From NCBI GenBank assembly GCA_014621425.1, contig JAANBB010000007.1, positions 248,001-312,000 of the forward strand: DNA of 64,000 nucleotides, written 5' to 3'. Source of the DNA: Cylindrodendrum hubeiense. Lineage: Eukaryota > Ascomycota > Sordariomycetes > Hypocreales > Nectriaceae. This document shows, piece after piece, positions 44,135 through 54,733 of the stretch (the first letter of the stretch is position 1; the number at the start of each line of letters is the position of its first letter). The position numbers and the translations under genes were made by a program. The notes below the pieces were generated by a model. The model worked only from the letters and a program-made list of their open reading frames with translations. It made no database searches and was not told where the DNA came from.

Positions 44135-46109
44135 TGGGTTTATGACTGATGATCGAGGCTGTGTCTGTATGCGCGCGGGGAAGCGAGGGCTGACATTGAC
44201 TCGCCGGGACGTCCAAGTCACTGGCTCGTCATTCCACAACTGCTAACACTCTCCGGACGTAACAAGCAGTTTCTCTGCGGTCAGGAATCGGCAAGATTGA
44301 ACAAAAGCGGAATGCAGAGTGGCATCCTTGAAAGTGTGGAGAAGTTGTGCAGTGTGACGGAGCCTCGGGAATATTGTGGAGGCGGGTATACACTAAATGT
44401 GGTAGCCAATGGACATCCATCATTCCGCAGGTGGAGTCCTCCAGGGTAGGTCGATCAGCAACACGGTGGTTATCATATAACGTATGCATATCCATATGAC
44501 CGGGGAAGCCTGCATATTTGAATCAATCATCTCCTTCACGGAGGAGTTTTAATCCTTTCTATGTGGAGGCGGAGGTTTGGTGGGTGGAGGATGATTAGAG
44601 TGGTGGATACACTGTTCCGCATGATGATCATGCAAGATTTAATCAGGTGAGAGATTTTGAGAAATTCTTCAACGTTTGAGAACTCGTGCTCAGGCCTGTA
44701 AAAGGCGACGAACCGAAGTCATACCCTGGCCAATGGTGACCCGGTACCGGGAGACGCGGACCAGCACGGGTACGCCTGACGCAATTTGTGGTGCCGATGA
44801 ACTGTCACCGTCAGGTCCAAGCATGGCAAGTTATATCTCCTCATCAAGTGATTCCTCGACGAGAACGAGCATGGCACCTGATGAGGCAATCGAACTAATA
44901 ATGTCGAGATCCAAACACCGCGGCTCAGTGACCCAAAAGGTCCTCGTGCAGGTCTTTCATGTGGCATTTAGCTCCCCTTCGGAACGCGTACTCCTTAGAG
45001 CTTCGTAGCCTGAGAATCGGCCACGATGCATCACATCGGATATAGGACCGGCCGAAGCCGGCAGCCTCAACCGGCAGATACTGCCGTCCAGAAGGATTGA
45101 CTTGTCAGATGCGCCTCGCTTGGCGCAAACCAGCTTCTAGAACCCTGCTTCGAAGGTAGCGTGGCTAGATATTGACTGACGACTGGTTCATAACTCGGAA
45201 ATGACTGACTCAGTTAACCTAAATGCGATCTAGTTTCCGGATGCTGTCAAATCCACTAGGCCATTTCAGGCAGCTTATACCGACTACAACGGAAAACCGG
45301 CCCAGCAGACCCATTAATTACCAGACTGGGTAGCTCCAGAAGAGGAAGCCAATACCGACTCACGCCATTCACTTGCCTTGGCACCTCACCTGCTCACCTG
45401 AGTTCAATGCCAGTAGCAATTGGTGGCCGACAACGGACCTTCACCTCTAAATTTAGCTGGCTAATACTAGACTGTTTGGTCCGAACTTGAAGTGAGAAAA
45501 TCGATGTAGTGTGACATTCTTGATCCCCGGGTGGTGGTTCGTAAATGACGCGGCGTGGAAGCGAAGGCTGGAGTCACCTGCGACTAAAGAAAAAAAATCT
45601 AGTATATAACCTTCATGAACTTATGAGTTATTCCCATTCCATCCTTAACGATCCCCTCCACTCCGAAAGGGCCGACCCGCGCGATGCTAGTTTATTTCCA
45701 ATTCGGGCCACCTAGGCCCATTTGAGAAAGTCACGCCGGACGATGGAGCATTCGATTTCGAGCTCAAACTCGAATTGGTTTCTGTTAATAATAATATTGG
45801 ACGAGCACGAACGTACCACGAGGAAAGAAAGAAATGTGAGATGTGAAAAGAGAGAGCCACCCCCTTTCCAGTAGATCGTGGGTGGTTATAGATACTTGTT
45901 GGTCTGCCTCGTCCCTTTGCTGTTCATACCTTGTCGATCTTCTTGGTATTAATACATCAAATTTTGGCTGTCGCTCCAACTACCGACCTTGTACCACGTA
46001 CCCTTACCTTGGCCTATTCGTGGTCTATTTTTGGTACATTTGTGGGTCAGAATCTACTCCCTGACAAACGGCTTTGCATTGCAGGCTACGTCCACACCGG
46101 TGCATCAAC
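44135..46109. promoter_or_regulatory. Divergent intergenic region, Zn2Cys6 gene / alpha-arrestin
   Basis: About 2 kb with no supported gene. A CGG/CCG-dense patch lies near 45040-45090 (ACCGGCCGAAGCCGGCAG). No copy of the TGTCGGNCCGACA motif was seen here. Confidence 0.4.
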
Positions 46110-47282
46110 ATGTCGACTCTGGGGGGGTTTCTGAGCAAACCCTTTAGCAAGCTGTCTCGAGAACGATCTTCGGCCGTGTCTCTCGACTGGAAAATCGACA
46201 ATTTATCCACCGCCGTTCCAGGCTCGCTCGTATCAGGCTCCGTGGTTGTCAACGTCCTCGAGGAGTCTGTCGAGATTGACAGCATTTCCGCCGTACTCAA
46301 TTCACACACAACCCACAAGCAACCCTTCCGCAAGCTTTGCTCAAATTGCAAAAATCAATATGTCAAGATACAGGACTGGAACTTTTTAGAGAAGCGCACC
46401 GTTCTGCAACGTGGCAGTCACCAATTCCCCTTTTCCGTTCTTATTGAAGGCCATCTTTCACCCACTCTGGAAACGCCTCTCTTCACCATATCCTACGAAT
46501 TTCAGGCCGACGTCTCCCTCAGGCCAAAGGGAAAATCGAACAAGGAATCAAGTGTTATAACCTTGCACCGCGAGCTTTTCGTCAAACCCTCTGTATCCGG
46601 ACCTAATTTACCTCGCCACTCGAGTTACGTCTTTCCCTCGACTGGCATTGAGGTCATTGCTCATTTTGAGCCTGTCATACGCCCACAAGATATTAATCAA
46701 GTCTCGATAAAAGTCGACGGCCTCTTGAGTGGTATGGGAGATGGGGAGACTTGTCACATTTGGCGTCTATGCAAGGCTGCATGGAGCGTGGAAGAGAACA
46801 TCAAGACTACTGCCGACGCATGCGCGCAACATGCTCGTGGAATCAACAAGACCGAGGATAAAAGCGCAATCAGGAGAAAAGTGCGAGAACTAGGCGGAAA
46901 AGACCTTTATGAGTGCTGGAGTTCGGATGATGAGGAGGGAACTGTCGAAATGGAGTTCAACTATCGCCTCCGCCAAGAGGGTTCTCTCGGCCCTCGACTC
47001 AAGTACACCAGTGATATGAAATCACCAAACGGCACTAGGGTAGTTCACTCACTTTTCCTGGAGCTTATCTTTATTAAGGAGATTTTCCCGGAGGGTAGAC
47101 CCGACTTGGCGATACGAACTGGCACTGCAAGGATCCTGAGCCTACCATACCGGGTCCTATTGACCGATGAGTCAGGGGTAAAACCTCACTGGGATGAGGA
47201 GGTCCCACCTTCTTATCAAGATGTGTTCTTACATCCCCCTACCTATAAGGAGGATGTTCAGTCAACTATTTTAGATTACTGA
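46110..47282 (+). CDS. Alpha-arrestin with two PPxY motifs
   Basis: ATG 46110 (MSTLGGFLSKPFSKLS) gives 390 residues with no intron. The N-terminal arrestin-like beta-sandwich starts SLDWKIDNLSTAVPGSLVSGSVVV and LPFSFVI-type FPFSVLIEGHLSPTLETP. The C-terminal half contains IEVIAHFEPVIRPQDI. The C-terminus bears PPSY (about residues 366-369) and PPTY (about 376-379), the ligands for WW domains of Rsp5-type HECT ubiquitin ligases. Fungal alpha-arrestins recruit that ligase to plasma-membrane transporters for endocytosis. Its place next to a maltase and permease suggests it could tag that permease, which is inference. An acidic SSDDEEGTVEME segment near residue 270 could be phosphorylated. Confidence 0.88.
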   Translation: MSTLGGFLSKPFSKLSRERSSAVSLDWKIDNLSTAVPGSLVSGSVVVNVLEESVEIDSISAVLNSHTTHKQPFRKLCSNCKNQYVKIQDWNFLEKRTVLQRGSHQFPFSVLIEGHLSPTLETPLFTISYEFQADVSLRPKGKSNKESSVITLHRELFVKPSVSGPNLPRHSSYVFPSTGIEVIAHFEPVIRPQDINQVSIKVDGLLSGMGDGETCHIWRLCKAAWSVEENIKTTADACAQHARGINKTEDKSAIRRKVRELGGKDLYECWSSDDEEGTVEMEFNYRLRQEGSLGPRLKYTSDMKSPNGTRVVHSLFLELIFIKEIFPEGRPDLAIRTGTARILSLPYRVLLTDESGVKPHWDEEVPPSYQDVFLHPPTYKEDVQSTILDY

Positions 47283-47494
47283 TTCAGCCTTTGTTGACAA
47301 AGCTCGCGTTCTGAGCGTTGGATTTTAGATTAAAGCGCATGACATTTATAGATGGCGTTGGGGCTGTCTTCGGTTCAAAAAGTTTTAGAAATTCATATAT
47401 CATTAAAACTGCAATAATGGATTTGCTTTATCATTATAGTGTCATTTTCGCTCGAGAACGAACAGATTCAACATGTCTTCGAAGAGTGCGCTAC

Positions 47495-49294
47495 TCAAAC
47501 GCTGACCAGATACACCCGACCCTCAAACGGCGCGAGCACCTGGCCCTTATCCTTTCCAGCGTAGCTTGACAAGACGGGAACAAGCTTTACATCCGCAGAG
47601 TCTGACAACCCCAGTTCCTGTGCACCTGGCGGTGTCCATGACTTCGCTTCGGTCGAGAAGTTGAGGACAACCACTGCCTTGGCACCTCCATTCTGGGCCT
47701 CTTTGACGAAAGTGAACGTTTCGAGGTCGTCCAGTTGAAGTGTTCGATAGTCGCCATACACGAAAATATCAGGGTGCTCACGGCGGAATTTCAGCGTTTT
47801 GCGCCAGAACGCCAGAACACTCGACGGGTCATCCAGTTGACTAGCGACGTTGATCTCAGATGCCATCGGGTGGGGCTTCATCCACGGCTGTTTAACTTCT
47901 TTGCCTGCCTTCTCAGCCTGCTCAGAGAAACCTCCGAACTTGGCCTTTCCGTTCCATGCGATAGGAATTCGTGAGTGGTCGCGGGCCAGGTGTTGAAGTG
48001 CAGTAAATGCTTTGTCGAGCTGCTCCTTGTCGTCCCCACAGCGGTCCTTTACCATCTTGACAAAAAGATAACTGTCGATGTCGAGGTAGTTTTCGAGAGG
48101 GTAGGTTTCCTTGGGCGCGTTGACTGTTCCGATCTCTTGACCCTGGTAAACAAATTGCGTTCCGCTGAGACAGGATTGAAGCACGGCCAACATCTTGGCG
48201 CCTGCAACCCGATACTCAGGCCGATCGTCGGTGAACCTAGAAACAGAGCGAGCTTGGTCATGGTTCTCCATAAATACAGTAGTCCAGGCATCGGTGCCAT
48301 GGATGAGACCTTGTGTCCGGCCGATGGCGTCTTTAAGATTGCGTAGGGTATAATTCTTGACTGTGGTCTCGTATTTGTGAGTGCGACCGAAGCCGACGTC
48401 GACTACATCAAACTGGAAGACCATGTCGAGTTGCTTGGCCTCGGCGCTCACGTAACGCAAGACGCGGGCCATGTCGGGGGTGTTGGGAAGCTCTCCGACG
48501 GTGATGGCTCCGTACTTGGAGAGAATGGCATTCATCTCGTCGAGAAACTCATGCATCCGTGGTCCATTGCAGTACAGCATCCCAGCTGGCTGGAATGGTG
48601 CCTTGGGATCTGTGATCGGGGCGTCTGGGAAGTCGATAGGCTTGCTGTACATGTTGACGGTGTCAACTCGGAAGCCATCGACACCGCGCTCAAGCCAGAA
48701 CTCCATAGCGGAGGCATAGATGGCGCGGCGAGTCTCAGGGTTCTCCCAGTTGAGATCAGGTTGCTCTTTGGCAAACAAGTGTAAGTAGTACTCGCCGGTC
48801 TCCTCGTCCCATTCCCATACGCTGCCGCCGCCAAAGTTGCAACGCCAGTTGTTGGGAGGCAAACGTTCGCCAGAGGGAGAATACTTGGCGGGACGCCATA
48901 CATACCAGTCTCTCTTGGGACTGTCTTTGCTGGTGCGGGACTCCTGGAACCAGGCATGCTTGTCTGAACTGTGGTTGATGACGAGGTCAAGCATGACACG
49001 GATGCCTCGAGAATGAGCCTCGCGGATGAGAGTCTCCATATCTTGGAGGGTGCCGTAAGGCGCGTAGATGTCTTCATAGTTGGCAATGTCGTAGCCCATG
49101 TCCACTTGAGGGCTATCATACATAGGGCAGATCCAAATGACATTGACACCTAAGCTGGAGATGTAGTCCAGCTTGGAGGTGATGCCAGGAAGATCACCCA
49201 CGCCGTCGCCATTGGAATCGCAATAAGATGCTGGGTAAATCTGATAGACGACGGCATGCTTCCACCAGTGCTTGGTGCGACTGCTGACAGTCAT
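47495..49294 (-). CDS. Alpha-glucosidase (maltase), GH13
   Basis: A single exon of 599 residues from ATG 49294 (MTVSSRTKHWWKHAVVYQ); no signal peptide, so cytosolic. GH13 regions: LDLVINHSSD (residues 102-111), DGFRVDTVN with nucleophile Asp211, VGELPNTPD with acid/base Glu268, and MENHDQ with Asp346. Thr212 directly after the nucleophile fits maltase rather than isomaltase: in yeast the same position is Thr in maltase and Val in isomaltase. It hydrolyses maltose or similar alpha-1,4 glucosides taken up by the divergent permease. The length is standard. It is transcribed away from the permease across 1.73 kb that carries the repeated palindrome. Confidence 0.93.
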   Translation of the reverse strand: MTVSSRTKHWWKHAVVYQIYPASYCDSNGDGVGDLPGITSKLDYISSLGVNVIWICPMYDSPQVDMGYDIANYEDIYAPYGTLQDMETLIREAHSRGIRVMLDLVINHSSDKHAWFQESRTSKDSPKRDWYVWRPAKYSPSGERLPPNNWRCNFGGGSVWEWDEETGEYYLHLFAKEQPDLNWENPETRRAIYASAMEFWLERGVDGFRVDTVNMYSKPIDFPDAPITDPKAPFQPAGMLYCNGPRMHEFLDEMNAILSKYGAITVGELPNTPDMARVLRYVSAEAKQLDMVFQFDVVDVGFGRTHKYETTVKNYTLRNLKDAIGRTQGLIHGTDAWTTVFMENHDQARSVSRFTDDRPEYRVAGAKMLAVLQSCLSGTQFVYQGQEIGTVNAPKETYPLENYLDIDSYLFVKMVKDRCGDDKEQLDKAFTALQHLARDHSRIPIAWNGKAKFGGFSEQAEKAGKEVKQPWMKPHPMASEINVASQLDDPSSVLAFWRKTLKFRREHPDIFVYGDYRTLQLDDLETFTFVKEAQNGGAKAVVVLNFSTEAKSWTPPGAQELGLSDSADVKLVPVLSSYAGKDKGQVLAPFEGRVYLVSV

Positions 49295-49579
49295 TGTGAA
49301 AGAAGAGGAGAGAGGATTGAGAAACGGAATGAAGGGGGGAAGAAATGAGGGAATGGAGGACAGGGGAGCAACGAAGACGCTTCAGAGTTTGCAGGATTCT
49401 AGAACCAAGGTGACAAGGGTCTTGAAAGGTGAAAAGGAAGGTCAATGTGATGGAGGTGAGGCCTAAACGGGGATGTTTTTTCTTGGTTTCACCGCACCAC
49501 AAGTTACCGTCTGTCTTTAAATCCCAGACACGGTCTTGGAGATGAGGGGGTTCGCGGATCTGCAGCAACGGTGGATTCT

Positions 49580-49592
49580 CGTCGGACCGACA
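49580..49592. promoter_or_regulatory. Palindrome site 1, CGTCGGACCGACA
   Basis: Twelve of 13 positions match TGTCGGNCCGACA. Inverted CGG triplets with a 1-base gap suggest a Zn2Cys6 dimer site. Confidence 0.65.
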
Positions 49593-49710
49593 TCCCCCCT
49601 GGTGAGCCAGCTGCCCAGAATAAGCTCGCGACAGCCTTTCGATCGCGGCATCGCCAAGGAGAGGCCAATGCACGCCAATTGTCTTTCACACACACCAACG
49701 ATTGGTGCTA

Positions 49711-49723
49711 TGTCGGACCGACA
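49711..49723. promoter_or_regulatory. Palindrome site 2, TGTCGGACCGACA
   Basis: A perfect copy of the consensus. Confidence 0.7.
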
Positions 49724-49749
49724 ACTGAATTGGTTTGTGATTGGACAGT

Positions 49750-49762
49750 TGTCGGACCGAGA
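49750..49762. promoter_or_regulatory. Palindrome site 3, TGTCGGACCGAGA
   Basis: One mismatch, in the right arm. It starts 39 bases after site 2. Confidence 0.65.
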
Positions 49763-49933
49763 TGCAGTAATGCCAAGTCCGGGGATACGACGCCAGCAGA
49801 TGCGGGGGTGACGGGTTGGAGTAGAAGCTCACCGGACCATGGGCTTCTTCTGCTCGATGACATCAGATGGCCAGATCAGCCGGAACCCAATGCTTGATGT
49901 TCGAATAGCGTGGATGTAAGCAATCGAACGAAT

Positions 49934-49946
49934 GGTCGGCCCGACA
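49934..49946. promoter_or_regulatory. Palindrome site 4, GGTCGGCCCGACA
   Basis: One mismatch at the first base; the central base is C. Confidence 0.65.
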
Positions 49947-50220
49947 GATTGAAGATGGCAGCATGCTGCTTGGCGGACAATGCTCGAGAAGCACACTTCA
50001 ATCACATTCCTCCTGCGCGTGCGGAGTCTTGAGGACGAGATGTCTCTTGCTACACAGTACTTCGTAGCAGACACCTTACTTGCAGCTGCGGCTGTGAAAG
50101 TGCGGCTCCTCCAGGCGAACCCCATCAATAGAACCCCACAGGACGGTGACAGAATGCGGATAACAATCTCGCTTGATCCCCCTGGACGCCGTGGGGAGAG
50201 CTTGACAGCTTCCAAACCTC

Positions 50221-50233
50221 TGTCGGGCCGACA
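50221..50233. promoter_or_regulatory. Palindrome site 5, TGTCGGGCCGACA
   Basis: A perfect copy of the consensus, with central G. Confidence 0.7.
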
Positions 50234-50552
50234 AGGCTCCTATTGCGACACAGCGATGGCTTCCCCAGATCCACAAACATCCGATCAAAGCCCCCCCCCA
50301 TGGGGGAGGAGGGTGCGGGATAATGAGGGGAATTGCGTCTAACGGTAGCTCATGATGGAGGCTAGCTCAGCCAGCGCCGCAGACGAGCAGAGAGCTGGTG
50401 ATGGGCTGGTGAGGGTTCGGGCCTTTTCCGCCCAGCGTGGAGAGACTGAAACATGGGGTTGAGCCGCCACCCAACAGGCCGGCCAGGGCCCAGCCTGGCA
50501 GAACCAATGCCGGCATTGCATTGAGTTCCCCAGCGGACGACTCACAGCACCA

Positions 50553-50565
50553 TGCCGGACCGACA
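50553..50565. promoter_or_regulatory. Palindrome site 6, TGCCGGACCGACA
   Basis: One mismatch at the third base. It lies 463 bases upstream of the permease start. Confidence 0.65.
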
Positions 50566-51027
50566 GAGCCAATACCCCGGCGGGCTGGCGGCCAGCGTCT
50601 CAGTCTAGACCTGGACTTGGAGGATGCATGCTTTCTCGCCCGACAATCGACGGTCTCCCCGCAGGGACTTCCCCAGCAAAGCGAGCCAGCCACGCGGTCC
50701 GCGCGATCGTGTGCTTGTGACTCCAGCGCCACGAATCCGGCTAGCCCGAAAACACTCGTGTCCAAGGGCCGGGGCTAGTGGCCGTATTGGCCTCTGCAAT
50801 CTTGGGACGCTCAAGCATCTCACTTCCTTTCACCAGCAGACTTCATCTGGGCAATAGGTATAAGATGCTCGGACTTGGAACCCCAAAAACGACTTCTCAT
50901 CCTCAAGCCTGAGATCATCAGACTCCAGACTCCAACATCCGCAGCTCCCAACTGCTCGACTGGAGAGCATCTCAAAACTCTATTCTTCCTCAGACCACCT
51001 CGCCTCAATTGATTCTGGGACTTCATC

Positions 51028-52698
51028 ATGGGTGTCCCAGCAGACAATCAGGACATCGAGCCGCGCCGTGCCTCGGTCGGCCATGGCAACATGGACGCCG
51101 CCATCGCCCGTGAGGCGGCCGCGGCCACTGACAAGGAGCACAACATGACTCTGTTCCAGTCTCTGAAGCTCTACAAGCGAGCTTGCCTGTGGTCCATATT
51201 CCTTTCCACATGTATCATCATGGAAGGTTTCGACACTATCCTTCTCGGAAACCTCTTCGCCTACCCGCCTTTCCAGAAGAAATTCGGTCAATTGCAACCA
51301 GATGGCAGCTACGAGCTCACTGCCGCGTGGCAGTCTGGTCTCAGCAACGGAACTCTCTGCGGTCAGATCCTAGGTCTCTTCGTCAACGGTATCATCGCCG
51401 ACCGCTTTGGATACCGCAAGACTCTCATCGGCGCACTCATCGGCTGCATCGGCTTCATTTTCATCATCTTCTTCTCCGAGACGCTTGTCCAGCTCCTGAT
51501 CGGCGAGATCCTAATCGGCATCCCGTGGGGTGTTTTCCAGACCCTGACCACTACCTATGCTTCCGAAGTTTGCCCTACCCACCTCCGAGCGTACCTTACC
51601 ACATTCGTCAATCTCTGCTGGGTCATTGGCCAGCTTATTGCATCCGGCATCCTTCGAGCCATGGTTTCTCGCGACGACAAGTGGGGCTACAAGATTCCCT
51701 TTGCTCTTCAGTGGATTTGGCCCGTTCCCTTGATCATTGGAATCTGGCTTGCTCCCGAGTCTCCCTGGTGGCTCGTTCGCCGCGGCCGCATCGACGATGC
51801 CAAGGAGTCGCTTAGGCGCCTGACCACCCGCAACAGCGAAGTCCCCTTCACTCCCGATGAGACCATTTCCATGATGATTCACACCAACGAGATGGAGAAG
51901 GAAGCTCAGGCCGGTACATCCTACACTGATTTGTTCAAGGGTGTGAGTCTCCGCCGAACTGAGATTGTGTGTGTCACCTGGATGATCCAGACACTTTGCG
52001 GTTCTACTTTTATGGGATACTCGACCTACTTCTACCAACAGGCAGGTATGGACGTGGAAAACTCTTTCAGCATGTCACTCGGTCAGTTTGCTATTGGTGC
52101 CGTCGGCACAGTCTTCTCGTGGTTCCTCATGGGCAAGTTCGGCCGTCGAACCCTATATCTTTATGGCCAGCTCGCCATGTGCATCTTCCTCTTGGCGATT
52201 GGATGCACCGCCTTCGCCGGTCGTGAGAACGTTGCTGCGCAGTGGACAATCGGCTCTCTGCTTCTTGTCTACACCTTCACCTATGACTGCACAGTCGGCC
52301 CCGTCTGCTACTCTCTTGTCGCCGAGTTGACATCGACCCGTCTCCGAACCAAGTCCGTCGTCCTCGCCCGAAATATGTACAACATTGTTGGCATCATGAC
52401 AAACATTATCACCCCTCGAATGCTCAACCCGTCGGCGTGGAACTGGGGTGCCAAGTCCGGCTTCTTCTGGGCCGGATCTTGCCTCTGCTGTGCCCTCTGG
52501 ACCTATTTCCGCCTCCCCGAGCCAAAGGGTCGCACCTACGCTGAGCTCGATATTCTGTTTGAGGAGCGTGTTCCCGCTCGCAAGTTCAAGGAAACTGTTC
52601 TTGACAGGTTGGATGCGGGCCTCGACGATTCATCTGATAAGGAGAAGAAGTCTGGTGCAATTATGATTGAACGAGTCGGAAGTGGCCCCAATGCTTAA
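51028..52698 (+). CDS. MFS sugar transporter, maltose/alpha-glucoside:H+ symporter type
   Basis: A single exon of 556 residues from ATG 51028 (MGVPADNQDIEP). Twelve membrane segments are expected; the first is near residues 45-70 (LWSIFLSTCIIMEGFDT). Sugar-porter motifs are present: ADRFGYRKT (loop 2-3), PESPWWLVRRGR after span 6 (the WW form is typical of fungal maltose permeases), GKFGRRTLYLYG (loop 8-9) and PEPKGRTYAELD at the C-terminus. The N-terminus is soluble and Lys-containing, where ubiquitination often occurs. It imports maltose or a related alpha-glucoside across the plasma membrane. It is divergent from the maltase and probably co-regulated with it through the shared palindromes. 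Confidence 0.93.
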   Translation: MGVPADNQDIEPRRASVGHGNMDAAIAREAAAATDKEHNMTLFQSLKLYKRACLWSIFLSTCIIMEGFDTILLGNLFAYPPFQKKFGQLQPDGSYELTAAWQSGLSNGTLCGQILGLFVNGIIADRFGYRKTLIGALIGCIGFIFIIFFSETLVQLLIGEILIGIPWGVFQTLTTTYASEVCPTHLRAYLTTFVNLCWVIGQLIASGILRAMVSRDDKWGYKIPFALQWIWPVPLIIGIWLAPESPWWLVRRGRIDDAKESLRRLTTRNSEVPFTPDETISMMIHTNEMEKEAQAGTSYTDLFKGVSLRRTEIVCVTWMIQTLCGSTFMGYSTYFYQQAGMDVENSFSMSLGQFAIGAVGTVFSWFLMGKFGRRTLYLYGQLAMCIFLLAIGCTAFAGRENVAAQWTIGSLLLVYTFTYDCTVGPVCYSLVAELTSTRLRTKSVVLARNMYNIVGIMTNIITPRMLNPSAWNWGAKSGFFWAGSCLCCALWTYFRLPEPKGRTYAELDILFEERVPARKFKETVLDRLDAGLDDSSDKEKKSGAIMIERVGSGPNA

Positions 52699-52881
52699 AT
52701 ATGTCTATCTGGTACATTCAATTAGTTTGAAATAGTCAGAATGTCAGATATTCCTAAACCAAATAATTCATCTTTTGACCCGCTATCTAAAGCAGCCGCT
52801 TCGTCATTCAAATCTGGTGATATAACTAATCCATTACGGATCAAGCGAAATCGGCGGAGCATACCGTGGGCTAGTGTGCGG

Positions 52882-54111
52882 TCAATTTAAATCGATATCA
52901 ACATCTGAACTGGATACAATTCCAACCTCTTGGCATGGCCAAGAGAGCCAATCGGCCCAGTATCTGCCAAGATGGTTTAGAATTGCTTGTATCAAAAATC
53001 TTCCCGAGCCTCCAATGACCCAGTAGTCCCTAGCTTGGTGCAGCAACACAGCATAGTACGCCAGAATGACAAGGGCCTCAGGACGCCGTTGCCCGAGTAG
53101 TACAATATAATCCTGTGATATGCGAACTGGCCACTCTTGCACAGCGACGTACTTTCTACTGCTGCTGCTATGCAAGGTGTCAAATAGGTATTGTAGCGTA
53201 TCAATGGCTTTTGTATAAGTTTCCTTAGCCGCCTCATTGACATCGCTCTCTTGCAGTTGTCGGTGAAGACTCTCACATTGATTGCCTTGACCTGAGCCTG
53301 CCACCTCTGCCGCCATGTGAATTGAATTTACTGGAATTTGGCTCGAAAATAAAGCAGCTTCTTTCGACATGGCCTGGCTTGAGATGGTGCGAATACCATG
53401 GTGCAGACCAATGCATTGAACAAAACTGTCCAAAGTTGTTGGTAGGTCAACCGCAGAAGAGAAGACGTCAAACAAGACATGTTGACCGAGAAATGTAGAG
53501 AAGGCAAAAAGTGCATGTGAGTTTTCGTGTGTAACCTCGGTTTGGCTGGCACGAAATTGCGAGATGGCTCGTGATTGAAGTCTGGTTGCCTCACTTTGTA
53601 ATAAAGCTTTGTCTTCGCCTGGAAGCGTGCTCTTGTGTGCCGCCGTAAACGCGAGCAACTCATCCATCAGATAAGGGGCTTTCAACGCTTCGCGGTATGT
53701 TTGCCGAAGCATAATGTCTAGCTCCGGGTCGATACCAACAGTAATAGCCGTCAGCGGACCCTGGAAGTGCGCAAGCAGGTCCATGTGAAATAAGCTGTAG
53801 CGTTCAGACAGTTGATCCCCAGGTGACAGATTTGGCGGCTCCGATGTATTTTCAGATAAAGGCGAGGCGAAATTCAGATTCGCAAAAGGTGGTGAACAAG
53901 AACTAGTACTCTCACTGCCTCCATACTGGCCAGGCGATGCCGTTTGTGAAGGTGTTGGCGGGCCAGGGAGAGTACTCTCCAGGTTGAGATACGAACAAGG
54001 TATTCCGGTTCTCTGGCATCTCATGCAGGATGGCCGCTTCTCGTCGCATTTGACTTTACGCTGCTTGCATCCCCGACAGCCGAGGCGGGACTTTGTATGT
54101 GATTTGCGCAT
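52882..54111 (-). CDS. Zn2Cys6 transcription factor, UPC2-like architecture
   Basis: The start is ATG 54111, giving 409 residues (MRKSHTKSRLGCRGCKQRK). The upstream extension of the frame is rejected because the zinc cluster normally begins near the N-terminus. The cluster is GCRGCKQRKVKCDEK then PSCMRCQRTGIPC, spacing C-x2-C-x6-C-x5-C-x2-C-x6-C. A Pro/Ser-rich linker follows, then a fungal-specific TF domain of the sterol-regulator/UPC2-like type (LLAHFQGPLTAITVG, then LLAFTAAHKSTLPG, LQSRAISQFRASQTEV). It is convergent with the permease, with only 183 bases between stops. With the factor at 42518 it is the second candidate controller of the locus. Confidence 0.85.
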   Translation of the reverse strand: MRKSHTKSRLGCRGCKQRKVKCDEKRPSCMRCQRTGIPCSYLNLESTLPGPPTPSQTASPGQYGGSESTSSCSPPFANLNFASPLSENTSEPPNLSPGDQLSERYSLFHMDLLAHFQGPLTAITVGIDPELDIMLRQTYREALKAPYLMDELLAFTAAHKSTLPGEDKALLQSEATRLQSRAISQFRASQTEVTHENSHALFAFSTFLGQHVLFDVFSSAVDLPTTLDSFVQCIGLHHGIRTISSQAMSKEAALFSSQIPVNSIHMAAEVAGSGQGNQCESLHRQLQESDVNEAAKETYTKAIDTLQYLFDTLHSSSSRKYVAVQEWPVRISQDYIVLLGQRRPEALVILAYYAVLLHQARDYWVIGGSGRFLIQAILNHLGRYWADWLSWPCQEVGIVSSSDVDIDLN

Positions 54112-54733
54112 ATTGAACTGGCCTGCAATCCAGGGCGGGTGGGGTGGATGACGAGAAAGTCTGGTCCATTGGCTACTAAAGGTACTGCTTATTGGTTGGA
54201 GAACCCAGAAAGTAAAAATAGAAACGGACCAGAACAAAGTATTGGTTATTGATGGACACGCAAGTGTGACGGAATCGGGCCCAATCCTATGGCAGTCCTG
54301 TCAAGAAGTGCGATGTGTTGAGAAACACATCGTGGGAAGGGTCAGAACTCAGGAGAGGGGCGCTGTCATGACGGATACGAGGTGTATACTCGTTTACACG
54401 GCAATCCGATTGGCTTCGGCAGCCACCCAATTACATCAACGTCTTTGCGAAGGTCACGTGGAGCGTCTGCTCCACATGTCGCATTCACCAAGACGGGATT
54501 CGGCCATGCTCTCCTCCATTCGTCGCAAGAGCGATATGAGGGAGTCAACAGGGGCGAGATCTCACATTAGAGAATTGATAAAATCTATATATACCATGGC
54601 GTGCACTCCTCTTGACGTGATATGAAAGCACACCTTCATCTCGAACTTCTCCTTGCATCAAGTCGACATTTGCCCACGGACACTGACGCATTCATCCTTA
54701 CTTCATTCTATCCTAGCTCCCCGACAAATAGCC
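54112..54733. promoter_or_regulatory. Divergent promoter, Zn2Cys6 gene / RTA1-like gene
   Basis: About 620 bases without a supported gene. TATATATA lies near 54586-54593, about 140 bases upstream of the RTA1-like start. Confidence 0.4.

Larger units (their letters stand above)
49295..51027. promoter_or_regulatory. Divergent maltase/permease promoter with six palindromes
   Basis: 1.73 kb without a supported gene. It carries six copies of the 13-base palindrome TGTCGGNCCGACA, listed separately as sites. Confidence 0.7.

Noticed and set aside
52882..54237. Longer start for the UPC2-like regulator at 54237
   Set aside because: The extra 42 residues lack family character, and ATG 54111 puts the zinc cluster in its usual N-terminal place.
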